Source: an uncultured Colwellia sp. (GTDB taxonomy: Bacteria; Pseudomonadota; Gammaproteobacteria; Enterobacterales; Alteromonadaceae). From it: a stretch of 37,639 nucleotides of DNA. Numbering within the stretch: the first letter of the stretch is position 1; every line of letters begins with the position of its first letter. The notes beneath the pieces were generated by a model that did not search any database, was not told the DNA's origin, and was given only the letters and a program-made list of their open reading frames with translations. The position numbers and the translations under genes are program-made. Positions 18,250 through 25,518 of this stretch are shown here, in pieces. The stretch spans positions 1 to 37,639 of the forward strand of contig CAJXUN010000043.1 in NCBI GenBank assembly GCA_913061475.1, read 5' to 3'.

Positions 18250-18528
18250 TAGGGTCTGTTGATCTTTCGCGGTTAAATTTTGTTCGGCTTTTTAAAGATA
18301 GTAAAGCGTTTTAATCGCGGCGAGTAGTGTGTAGCCTAGTCATTCTAAGCAAATACTGCTCAACAAAGAGTAAAACGCTTTTAGCCGAATCCTTCGGACA
18401 GCGTTTGTTGGTCATTTTTACGGCGTTATTACCTTTTTATGTGGAACAACCACATGACAAAGGCTCTGCCTTGTATAAATACCCAACAAACTGCTGCAAA
18501 AACAGTCTCAAAAGATCAACAGACCCTA
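18250..18528. mobile_element. MITE-like non-autonomous element in the hut 3' UTR
   Basis: Perfect terminal inverted repeats of 18 bp (TAGGGTCTGTTGATCTTT at 18250-18267, its reverse complement at 18511-18528) bound a 279-bp stretch with no transposase. The outermost TA at each end could be a TA target duplication, as used by Tc1/mariner-IS630 and some IS5-group elements. The interior is highly structured: AAGCGTTTTA (18304-18313) pairs with TAAAACGCTT (18371-18380), CCGAA/TTCGG (18385-18397) form a small hairpin, and ATGTGG/CCACAT (18439-18455) form another. The composition is more GC-rich than nearby intergenic DNA. The 73-codon open frame at 18327-18548 runs through the element and past its end, and is probably not a gene. 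Confidence 0.8.
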
Positions 18529-18592
18529 ACATTGAGCTAAAGCAATAGGGTTTTCTAGAAAAGTGCTAACTTAAAAAGTATTGGTTAACCAT

Positions 18593-18622
18593 AAAAAAAT
18601 CCGATTTAAGCCGGATTTTTTT
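18593..18622. terminator. bidirectional rho-independent terminator
   Basis: AAAAAAATCCG (18593-18603) pairs perfectly with CGGATTTTTTT (18612-18622) across an 8-nt loop, with T-runs in both directions. It would end the hut operon on the plus strand and the convergent SEC-C gene on the minus strand. Confidence 0.88.
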
Positions 18623-18731
18623 ATCTGCTTGTTTTGACAAATATCAAATTATACAAGACAAGATAAACGTTACGTTATGAGCACATAATGATATCTAAGC
18701 TGCTAAATAACGTCTATTGAAAGCAGCCAGA

Positions 18732-19064
18732 TTAGCCACAACATTTTTTATATTTTGTACCGCTACCGCATGAGCAAGGATCATTACGACTTGGGGTCTT
18801 ATCGAATGTTGTCGTCGTTGGCTTATTAAGGATGGCGTCAAGCTCATTAAGATCTTCATCTACGGCACTATCAACACTGATATTGGCGAATAAGTTATTG
18901 TCAGCAACTAAAGCAGCCACTTGCGCTTTTTTTTCTTCACTACAAACCACTAAAGTTAATGGATTTTTTTCTGTGCCAAGTTTAACGGTACGCTTAGTGC
19001 TATAACCTGTTTTGACATGATTGACTCTGGTATGAATACGCCCTTTGTAATACAGATCGTGCAT
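18732..19064 (-). CDS. SEC-C metal-binding motif protein (PBPRA1643-like family)
   Basis: The 110-residue protein ends in a SEC-C zinc motif (RNDPCSCGSGTKYKKCCG), as found at the C terminus of SecA and in many stand-alone proteins. The N-terminal part (MHDLYYKGRIHTRVNHVKTGYSTKRTVKLGTEK) matches what I recall of a small Alteromonadales/Vibrionales family named after PBPRA1643. No catalytic motif is seen; metal binding and a protein- or RNA-contact role are inferences from the motif. It is monocistronic, with its own promoter (19105-19132) and a shared terminator (18593-18622). Confidence 0.85.
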   Translation of the reverse strand: MHDLYYKGRIHTRVNHVKTGYSTKRTVKLGTEKNPLTLVVCSEEKKAQVAALVADNNLFANISVDSAVDEDLNELDAILNKPTTTTFDKTPSRNDPCSCGSGTKYKKCCG

Positions 19065-19104
19065 AACAAAACTCCGTTAATTAAATACTTGATTTGAGCG
19101 CGGC

Positions 19105-19132
19105 AGTATAACCTAAACGGTGAAATAGTCGA
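19105..19132 (-). promoter_or_regulatory. putative promoter of the SEC-C gene
   Basis: On the minus strand TCGACT (19127-19132) and TATACT (19105-19110) are 16 bp apart, followed by a GC-rich discriminator (GCCGCGC). The 349-bp gap 19065-19413 holds this promoter and the XRE promoter; I see no further gene in it. Confidence 0.5.
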
Positions 19133-19303
19133 CCGTTGAATTAAGGTGTTTAGGCTGTAGTTAACTTTTTACCAAAGCCGAGAAGAAATCTTGCTTTCGT
19201 TTATTACAGTTTTACCTAGCAAAGTATGAAACCATCAATATAGAAAAAACATGGTTCGTTAGTCATGTATTATTTATCACTTCCCCCTAACTACTTGAAA
19301 ATA

Positions 19304-19332
19304 TTAGCCTGTCATAGCAAAGTCACTATAAT
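19304..19332 (+). promoter_or_regulatory. putative promoter of the XRE regulator gene
   Basis: A perfect TATAAT (19327-19332) lies 17 bp after TTAGCC (19304-19309). The start would be near 19339, leaving a leader of about 75 nt before the TTG start codon. Confidence 0.5.
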
Positions 19333-19413
19333 GACGTAACAAAAGACTCGCTATTTATTTTGCAGCCTAGCATATTGGGTAACGAAGCAAGAATGACATT
19401 TTTGGAGTAAACA

Positions 19414-20115
19414 TTGCAGAACCCTAAGTTTAATTTATCCCCTGAACGCGTTAAATATTACCGCAAAGATAACGGTTGGTCGCAAGAGTTATTAGCGAAA
19501 GCCGCTGGTTTAAGTTTACGTACGATACAGCGCGCGGAAAAAGATGGTAATAGTTCAGTCGAAACACAATTAGCCTTGGCTGCTGCACTTAATGTTTCCA
19601 GCAAAAATCTCTCTTTAGCTTCAACACAAATTGAAACTCAATGGAAGTGGAGAAGTATTATGCAAAGTATCAGCGCATTGTTGGTTGTTTTTGGTGCCAT
19701 CATCATGTTGGTTATACTGGGTGGTGATAGCGCTATGTATAGCGACTATTGCAGCGGGTTATTTATTTTACTGTTTATGTATGCCTCGACGGCTATAGCT
19801 TTTGGTGGTCATGGCATGATCAAATCTATTATTGGTTTGAAATATTTATTTGCTGGCGATATTTCAAGTTCTGATTCAACGAAGTTTTTAAGCGTTATCA
19901 TAACCAAGCAAATTAGCTTTATTTATGGCGGTGCATTAATTGGACTTATGGTTGGTTTAATCGCTATTTTTTCTCATTATAATGAAAGTATAGCCGATGG
20001 CAGCTTATACTCAGCCTATGCGGTTTGTTTAGTGGTTCTGTTATACGCTAGTGTTATTGCTGAAGCGATATTACGCCCACTAGCAACCAAATTGACCCTA
20101 ACAATTAATGACTAA
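19414..20115 (+). CDS. membrane-anchored XRE-family regulator
   Basis: The 233-residue protein starts with TTG, supported by a TGGAG Shine-Dalgarno (19402-19406) 7 nt upstream. Residues 12-61 form a Cro/C1-type helix-turn-helix (VKYYRKDNGWSQELLAKAAG, then LSLRTIQRAEKDG). Four hydrophobic segments follow (about 77-98, 107-130, 167-190 and 199-222), so the DNA-binding domain sits in the cytoplasm on a four-helix membrane domain. Such proteins probably sense membrane state or a membrane partner, but I recognise no specific function. It stands alone between the SEC-C gene and nfeD. A 31-bp perfect palindrome follows its stop and might be its terminator or its operator at nfeD. Confidence 0.85.
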   Translation: MQNPKFNLSPERVKYYRKDNGWSQELLAKAAGLSLRTIQRAEKDGNSSVETQLALAAALNVSSKNLSLASTQIETQWKWRSIMQSISALLVVFGAIIMLVILGGDSAMYSDYCSGLFILLFMYASTAIAFGGHGMIKSIIGLKYLFAGDISSSDSTKFLSVIITKQISFIYGGALIGLMVGLIAIFSHYNESIADGSLYSAYAVCLVVLLYASVIAEAILRPLATKLTLTIND

Positions 20116-20139
20116 ATAGATTTATCCACGGTAAACCTC

Positions 20140-20170
20140 AACAAGCTTGACATAATATGTCAAGCTTGTT
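20140..20170. repeat. perfect 15-bp inverted repeat between the XRE gene and nfeD
   Basis: AACAAGCTTGACATA, one A, then TATGTCAAGCTTGTT form a perfect palindrome 24 bp after the XRE stop. It could fold as a terminator hairpin, but only a short T-run follows (ACTTTG). It also contains a perfect -35 hexamer, TTGACA, on each strand, so it might instead be an operator over a promoter for the nfeD operon. Confidence 0.65.
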
Positions 20171-20273
20171 ACTTTGAATATAACGTCAGTAGAGCTTAAT
20201 TGAACCTAACAAGTGAAATGATTAATTCGCCCGTTAATTAGCACAAGCTCCCATATTCATCATAGAGGTTGTA

Positions 20274-20726
20274 ATGGAATACATACTATTTTTTGAAACT
20301 TGGATCATCCTCGCTATATTGTTCGCTTGTCTTGAAATATTCGTTCCAGGCGGTATTTTACTCAATTTAGGCATAGCGTCATTATTAGTCGCTATTGGTG
20401 TTCACCAAGAAATTCTGGATACTTGGGTGCTAACCTTAACAACCTGGTTCATTATCGCCACCTTACTTCTGATAGCGGTTTACTTTATTACCGAACGATT
20501 TTTTCCCGGTGAAACCACCGTTGAAAATATCTATGAAGAGTTAGATATATACGGAAAAAACGTTCGTGTTATAGAGCAAATAGGACCTGGTACACAGGCG
20601 GGTCGAGTTGAATTTCAAGGCACTACCTGGACGGCACTTGGCGACGGCACTATTATCGATGCTGGTAGCCAGGCTTCTATTGTTTGTAAAGAAAATATAT
20701 CTCTCGTCGTTGAACCCACCAAATAA
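20274..20726 (+). CDS. NfeD-family membrane protein (short form)
   Basis: The 150-residue protein has hydrophobic segments at about 5-45 and 53-72 and a C-terminal OB-fold of the NfeD type (residues about 95-148; GRVEFQGTTWTALGDGTIIDAGSQASIVC). NfeD proteins pair with SPFH/stomatin partners in bacterial membranes. Here two SPFH genes follow directly, 48 bp downstream, which fits that pairing. This is the short type without the ClpP-like protease domain. A GAGG Shine-Dalgarno lies upstream. The likely role is membrane-domain organisation or quality control, inferred from the family. Confidence 0.9.
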   Translation: MEYILFFETWIILAILFACLEIFVPGGILLNLGIASLLVAIGVHQEILDTWVLTLTTWFIIATLLLIAVYFITERFFPGETTVENIYEELDIYGKNVRVIEQIGPGTQAGRVEFQGTTWTALGDGTIIDAGSQASIVCKENISLVVEPTK

Positions 20727-20774
20727 CTTTATTTACCCATTTTAAACACCCAAAAATTTAGTAGGAGAATACCT

Positions 20775-21695
20775 ATGTTAGCTACTGTTACCTTTGCTTT
20801 TCTAGCTTTGCTCTTTATCGTCGTAAAGCTAGTACTTGTAGTACAAATGAAAGAAATTTGCGTGATAGAGCGTCTCGGTAAGTTTCGTGCTGTGCTGCAA
20901 CCTGGATTACATTTTTTGATCCCCTTCATTGATCGCGTCGCCTATCGTCATGAAACCAGAGAGCAAGTACTTGATATACCAGCACAAAGCTGTATTTCTC
21001 GTGATAATATTCAAATCAGTGTTGATGGCTTGGTTTATATTCAAGTCATGGACGGTGAAAAAGCTAGTTACGGTATCGAAGATTACCGTCGCGCCAGCAT
21101 TAATTTGGCACAAACCACCATGCGATCTGAAATAGGTAAATTAAATTTAGGCCAAACATTTTCCGAACGAGACACCTTAAACGAAACCATAGTCAGCGAG
21201 ATTGATAAAGCTTCAGACCCTTGGGGGATTAAAGTATTACGCTACGAAGTACGTAATATTACGCCATCAGATAATGTTATCCATACCCTTGAAAAGCAAA
21301 TGGAAGCTGAACGACAAAAACGTGCTGAAATTACTTTAGCGGAAGCAGAAAAAGAATCCACCATCAACCTGTCTGAAGGTGAGCGCCAAGAAGCGATCAA
21401 CCTGTCTGAAGGTGATAAGCAAAAGCAAATTAATGAGGCTCATGGCCGCGCACAAGAAATCGCTATTCTGACTCAAGCCTCAGCAGAGGGCATTAATTTA
21501 ATTGCCAAAGCTGCAGCATTACCCAGTGGTGATCAAGCAATAAAGATGCGTTTATTGGAACAATTTATCTCACAAACGGGCAATATTCTGAAAACCGCAG
21601 ATGTTTCTATCGTACCAAGCGAAGTGGCGAAATTAGAAGGTTTCTTCCAAGGTATGGAAAAAGTAACGCAAAATATTCAAGGAGCAAAATCATGA
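20775..21695 (+). CDS. SPFH/stomatin-family protein (QmcA-like), first copy
   Basis: The 306-residue protein has an N-terminal membrane helix (1-25), then an SPFH/band-7 domain (about 28-190; IERLGKFRAVLQPGLHFLIPFIDRVAYRH). A long helical region (about 180-250) and a C-terminal hydrophobic helix with AEGINLIAKAAALPSGDQAIK complete it. The helical region has 11-residue repeats: TINLSEGERQE, AINLSEGDKQK, QINEAHGRAQE. The first two units share an identical 20-bp DNA stretch, suggesting recent tandem duplication. An AGGAG Shine-Dalgarno precedes the ATG. The stop overlaps the next SPFH gene by 4 bp (ATGA), so the two are translationally coupled and may form hetero-oligomeric rings with NfeD, as HflK/HflC do with FtsH. 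Confidence 0.92.
   Translation: MLATVTFAFLALLFIVVKLVLVVQMKEICVIERLGKFRAVLQPGLHFLIPFIDRVAYRHETREQVLDIPAQSCISRDNIQISVDGLVYIQVMDGEKASYGIEDYRRASINLAQTTMRSEIGKLNLGQTFSERDTLNETIVSEIDKASDPWGIKVLRYEVRNITPSDNVIHTLEKQMEAERQKRAEITLAEAEKESTINLSEGERQEAINLSEGDKQKQINEAHGRAQEIAILTQASAEGINLIAKAAALPSGDQAIKMRLLEQFISQTGNILKTADVSIVPSEVAKLEGFFQGMEKVTQNIQGAKS
21363..21415 (+). repeat. tandem 33-bp repeat within the first SPFH gene
   Basis: An identical 20-bp stretch (ATCAACCTGTCTGAAGGTGA) occurs at 21363-21382 and 21396-21415. The 33-bp period encodes 11 residues with the core INLSEG, matching a hendecad coiled-coil period. Confidence 0.85.
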
Positions 21696-22627
21696 TAGCA
21701 ATTGACGCAGACACTATTGATTTAGCTGTATTAGCCATTTGGGCGTTTATCTTTTTATTTTTGGCGTTCAAATTTTTCCAAGCAATTTGTTTAGTACCTA
21801 CAAAATCTGCGTATGTCGTTGAGCGTTTAGGAAAGTATCGCTGTACTTTAGATGCTGGCTTTCATTTACTCTTACCATTCATTGACCGTGTCGCCTTTAT
21901 TCAGGACTTAAAAGAGGAAACCATCGAAGTCCCTCCACAAGAGTGTTTTTCAAAAGATGAAGTGAATGTTGAAGTCGATGGCGTTATTTACATTCAAGTT
22001 ATTGACGCAGTAAAGGCAAGTTATGGCATAACCGACTATCGCTTCGCCGCCATGCAACTTGCTCAGACTACCACTCGTTCAGTCATTGGTACGCTTGAAT
22101 TGGATAGAACCTTTGAAGAGCGTGACATTATCAGTGCAAAAGTAGTTGAAGTGCTTGATAAAGCGGGTGAAAGCTGGGGAATTAGAGTGCATCGCTATGA
22201 AATTAAAAATATTACGCCACCAGCAACTGTACGTAATGCCATGGAAATGCAAGTTAATGCCGAACGAGAGCGACGTGCCATTTTGGCAAAAAGCTTAGGC
22301 GATAAAGCCAGTCGTATTAACCGCTCAGAAGGACAAATGACTGAGCTAATTAATTTATCAGAAGGTGAAAAACAACGTCGGATAAATTCAGCAGAAGGTA
22401 AAGCAGCAGAAATATTGGCCATTGCTCAAGCTACTGGAGATTCAATTAGCAAGTTAGCAGCAGCAATAGAACAGCCGGGTGGTCAACAGGCTCTAGATAT
22501 GCAATTAAGCGAGCAATATTTGCAGCAAATGAAAGGCTTAAGTCAGCAGTCAACAAAAGTCATTTTGCCAGCAAACTTACTTGATTTTAAACAATGGCTA
22601 GCAACTGCGGGGATCCATAATAAATAA
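21692..22627 (+). CDS. SPFH/stomatin-family protein, second copy
   Basis: The 311-residue paralogue of the preceding gene has an N-terminal membrane helix (about 10-32) and a band-7 domain (VERLGKYRCTLDAGFHLLLPFIDRVAFIQ). It shares SYGITDYRFAAMQLAQTT with the corresponding stretch of its neighbour. Its helical region also carries 11-residue units (RINRSEGQMTE, LINLSEGEKQR, RINSAEGKAAE). It overlaps the upstream gene by 4 bp, and a strong terminator follows 26 bp after the stop. The two copies differ along their length, so the duplication is old. A paired assembly in the inner membrane with the NfeD partner is the likely role, inferred from the family. Confidence 0.92.
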   Translation: MIAIDADTIDLAVLAIWAFIFLFLAFKFFQAICLVPTKSAYVVERLGKYRCTLDAGFHLLLPFIDRVAFIQDLKEETIEVPPQECFSKDEVNVEVDGVIYIQVIDAVKASYGITDYRFAAMQLAQTTTRSVIGTLELDRTFEERDIISAKVVEVLDKAGESWGIRVHRYEIKNITPPATVRNAMEMQVNAERERRAILAKSLGDKASRINRSEGQMTELINLSEGEKQRRINSAEGKAAEILAIAQATGDSISKLAAAIEQPGGQQALDMQLSEQYLQQMKGLSQQSTKVILPANLLDFKQWLATAGIHNK

Positions 22628-22653
22628 TATGGCTTTCGAACAAGCTAAATTCT

Positions 22654-22678
22654 AAAGCCGACATTACTGTCGGCTTTT
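22654..22678. terminator. bidirectional terminator after the nfeD-SPFH operon
   Basis: AAAGCCGACA (22654-22663) pairs with TGTCGGCTTT (22668-22677) across TTAC. It closes the plus-strand operon. The minus-strand gene ends at its edge and probably uses the same hairpin. Confidence 0.82.
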
Positions 22679-23000
22679 ATAACAATAAAAAGCCGATAGA
22701 AAGCACTAAAACCAACGAACACAGCAACCAAATTTTATCAGCGACTTTGACTTTTTTAGCTTTATTTACCTGCCGTAACTTACTGACTGCTACATAAAAC
22801 CCCGTTGTGGCTAAGGCAATAAGCATGTGAACTTGAATAGTGAGCAGTTCGCTATTTTCTTGCCAAAGAAATACCGGGCCACTGTAATTAACAAAAAATA
22901 AATTTAACAGTGAAACATGGGCCCATAGAACAAAAAACAATAAGGTTATTTTAAATTGATAAATGGCTTTCAGTGTTTTGGTAATGACATTATTTGCCAT
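22677..23000 (-). CDS. small integral membrane protein of unknown function
   Basis: The 107-residue protein has three hydrophobic segments: about 17-36 (ITLLFFVLWAHVSLLNLFFV), 53-72 (LTIQVHMLIALATTGFYVAV), and 89-107 at the C terminus (IWLLCSLVLVLSIGFLLL). The loops are short, with a lysine-rich cytoplasmic stretch (KAKKVKVADK) before the last helix. I do not recognise the family. The 105-bp gap to the next gene upstream may hold its own promoter. Its stop lies within the shared terminator hairpin. Confidence 0.7.
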   Translation of the reverse strand: MANNVITKTLKAIYQFKITLLFFVLWAHVSLLNLFFVNYSGPVFLWQENSELLTIQVHMLIALATTGFYVAVSKLRQVNKAKKVKVADKIWLLCSLVLVLSIGFLLL

Positions 23001-23105
23001 AAAATATTGACCTTAATTAGTTATTTTTAATTGACTAATAATGACTGAGTTACTTTTCGCTAAAGCATTAATGACTTAAAGATTTAGGTTAATTGATTGT
23101 ATAAC

Positions 23106-23957
23106 TTACAATGTTGTTGCCCATTGCAATAAATCATCATAGAGATATTTATAAGGTAGTTCTTTAAGCAGTTTATCACCTAAAACTTGCTTGCCAGTGC
23201 TAGTCACTTGCTCTTGTTCAAAGCTAGGAATAGCTAAACCAAGTGCTTTTGCCGCTACCTGATAATAATCTTTACGACAGGTTTTAGTAGCACTAACAAC
23301 ATTGTAAATTTGTCTTGGTAGCACCATGCTACTTTCAATCAAGCTATTAATAATATTCACGACATCGGCTTGATGTACTAAGTTAACTTGAGCACTTGCA
23401 TTGGTAAATATACGACCCGACTGTAAGAACTTTCCTGGGTGTCGGTTAGGCCCTACTAAGCCAGCTAAGCGCAAAATATGAAACTGTTTAGAAAATGATT
23501 GTACCGCCTGCTCAGCCGCTAATAAAGTTTCAACTTTTTCAGCGTTAAGGTTTAACGATGTATTTTCATCAATTTCGCCGACTAAGCCATTATAAATGGC
23601 TGTGGAGTTCAATAGAATAATATGTTTAGTTTGTCCCGATTCAGCCAATTGCACTAATTGCTGAATTTTTAAAGGATAATCGAACTTACCCTTTTTTAGT
23701 TGTGGTGGGAGCGCGATCACTAACACGTCTTGCTGAAATAGCGCTTTATCTACTAACGTACTATTGGCGTCAATATCCAATTTGTTATCGCTAACGGCGA
23801 TAGGCAGTATTAATTGTGTCGCGGGGATATTTAGCCTATTAAGCTTATCTCGTGTTGATTGTGACTGATAACTCGCCAACACAGGAATTTTTTTTTCCAG
23901 TAACGTTTGAGCAAGCACTTGCCCTAGCCAACCACAACCAATAATACTAACACTCAT
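23106..23957 (-). CDS. NAD(P)-binding epimerase/dehydratase-like protein (YeeZ-like SDR)
   Basis: The 283-residue protein starts MSVSIIGCGWLGQVLA, a Rossmann GxGxxG loop (GCGWLG, 7-12) followed by a short-chain dehydrogenase/epimerase fold. Later features include LVIALPPQ, HIILLNSTAIYNG (the SDR serine-tyrosine area), ILRLAGLVGPNRHPGKFL and VNLVHQADVVNII. This pattern resembles E. coli YeeZ, an atypical extended SDR of unknown substrate. It is on the minus strand downstream of the NTF2-like gene (39-bp gap), suggesting cotranscription, but the partners do not reveal the substrate. Confidence 0.85.
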   Translation of the reverse strand: MSVSIIGCGWLGQVLAQTLLEKKIPVLASYQSQSTRDKLNRLNIPATQLILPIAVSDNKLDIDANSTLVDKALFQQDVLVIALPPQLKKGKFDYPLKIQQLVQLAESGQTKHIILLNSTAIYNGLVGEIDENTSLNLNAEKVETLLAAEQAVQSFSKQFHILRLAGLVGPNRHPGKFLQSGRIFTNASAQVNLVHQADVVNIINSLIESSMVLPRQIYNVVSATKTCRKDYYQVAAKALGLAIPSFEQEQVTSTGKQVLGDKLLKELPYKYLYDDLLQWATTL

Positions 23958-23996
23958 AAATAAAAATTCTCTTAAAATTAGTTGCTACAAAATTAT

Positions 23997-24473
23997 TCAG
24001 CCAACACCGTTAGTTTTACCGACGCGATAGTCTTCAATAGACTCTACAACATCATTTGCAATAGCATTGGGCACTGGGATTGATAAATTATATTGCAGTA
24101 TCTTCCAACCTTGTTCGGTATTGATCAATAAACCACTGCCTCGACAACGGCCGTAATTTTTGTTTTCCAGTAATTCATCAAAAAAAACAATATTACTCAC
24201 CTGAGTTGACGTTATATGACGTTCAATCGGTTGATATAACCACCCTTTACCTTGACTAAAATAAGGTTTAACAAAGGCAGAAAATTCAGCTTTATTCCAA
24301 CGTTCTGAGCTATCGGTACCAAGATAGATGGCATTATCGGCGAGTAGTGCCATATATTGTTCATAATCGGCTTGGGCGGCGGCTTGATGAAAATCATCAA
24401 GCACTTGATTTAACTTTTCATTAGCCGACGCAAAACAACTTACAAACAGTAAGCTTATTATCATCTTATACAT
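23997..24473 (-). CDS. secreted NTF2-like (SnoaL/DUF4440-type) protein
   Basis: The 158-residue product has an N-terminal signal peptide (MYKMIISLLFVSCFASA, cleavage near 17-18). It is followed by a single NTF2-like cone fold: NQVLDDFHQAAAQADYEQYMALLADNAIYLGTD, then FVKPYFSQGKGWLY and a C-terminal GWKILQYNLSIPVPN. Such domains often act as binding pockets or small enzymes. The export signal suggests a periplasmic role here. No catalytic residues can be named. Its neighbours give no clear clue. Confidence 0.8.
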   Translation of the reverse strand: MYKMIISLLFVSCFASANEKLNQVLDDFHQAAAQADYEQYMALLADNAIYLGTDSSERWNKAEFSAFVKPYFSQGKGWLYQPIERHITSTQVSNIVFFDELLENKNYGRCRGSGLLINTEQGWKILQYNLSIPVPNAIANDVVESIEDYRVGKTNGVG

Positions 24474-24542
24474 AGTGACTTAATTCCTTGTCTGAAATTT
24501 ACTGTTATAATCATACCGTAATTTATTGACTCTTGGCAGTGC

Positions 24543-25448
24543 TTAACACTGTTTATCTCTTTTCAAAACCGCCACATAACAGCCGGTAAAAACCGCAACA
24601 ACTTTATCACCACAACAGACTTGTACTTCAATATTGAAGCGGGCGTTTTTCCCAATAGTTAATTCATCGCCATTACCACTGACTAAGTCGCGGGTCGTTC
24701 TCGCATGAGCAATACCAGCTAATGGCGCTAGATAGCGAATATTACCTTCAGCTAAAACAATATCAGCCTGTTGTTGATATTGTTTTAGCGCAAAATACAC
24801 CCAGCCCCAACCTGTAAGCGTCGCCAAGGTATAAATACTGCCAGCAAACATAGTATTGTGAAGGTTTTTATTAAACTTAGCATCGCAATTGGTGATTAAT
24901 GTTTGTTGATCAAAGTGACAAATACTAATATTCATCGCCTTACTCAGGGGAATAGTTTGATGCCACAACTGTTGAAGTTCGTGCGAGATTACGGCTAAAT
25001 GAGCATTAAGAACCGATATCGCCTTAGTCATTTTATTATGACTTACTTCATCGTAAAGCGTATGAGAGTAGCCTTCATCAACATACCCTAAACGCTGATA
25101 AAATCCTATAGCACTATCACGAGCATTTAATTCAATCGTTTTCACGCCAACTTGAGCGGCTACGCTTTCCAACTCATTGATCAGTAATTTTCCAAGCCCT
25201 AGCCCCCTAACCTGATGACTTATTGCCATATAACGAATTTGTGCCTGATCTTGACTATACTTATGTAAACGCCCAACACCGACAATGTTATCGATATCGT
25301 CAACAATGACTCGATGGTATGATTGAGCCTCTAAGTCGTCTTTTTCGCTACCATAGGGTTGTTGCCATGGTTTACGTAGAGCCTGCCAACGTAATTGATA
25401 ATATTGCTCTAATTCAGTTTTATTTTTTGGCGCTCTACATTCGTACAT
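24543..25448 (-). CDS. yiiD: bifunctional GNAT acetyltransferase / hotdog thioesterase-like protein (YiiD type)
   Basis: The 301-residue protein has an N-terminal GNAT domain (about 1-145; YYQLRWQALRKPWQQPYGSEKDD, acetyl-CoA loop QVRGLGLGKLLINEL) and a C-terminal hotdog domain (about 155-300; HNTMFAGSIYTLATLTGWGWVYFAL). Both halves match E. coli YiiD (also called FabY) as I remember it. The hotdog half of that protein has been linked to malonyl-ACP decarboxylation in fatty-acid initiation. Proximity to dtd and yihY is conserved with E. coli. A spermidine-synthase-like gene has been placed between it and dtd here. Confidence 0.88.
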   Translation of the reverse strand: MYECRAPKNKTELEQYYQLRWQALRKPWQQPYGSEKDDLEAQSYHRVIVDDIDNIVGVGRLHKYSQDQAQIRYMAISHQVRGLGLGKLLINELESVAAQVGVKTIELNARDSAIGFYQRLGYVDEGYSHTLYDEVSHNKMTKAISVLNAHLAVISHELQQLWHQTIPLSKAMNISICHFDQQTLITNCDAKFNKNLHNTMFAGSIYTLATLTGWGWVYFALKQYQQQADIVLAEGNIRYLAPLAGIAHARTTRDLVSGNGDELTIGKNARFNIEVQVCCGDKVVAVFTGCYVAVLKRDKQC

Positions 25449-25518
25449 TAGCTATTCTTATACTAAGTGAAATAAATTAAATGCTAACAAATCCTTTATT
25501 GCCGGAATCTAATAACAC

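Noticed and set aside
18327-18548. 73-codon open frame on the plus strand
   Set aside because: It lies inside the MITE-like element and runs past its right repeat. There is no good ribosome site, and the sequence is constrained by hairpins rather than by codons.
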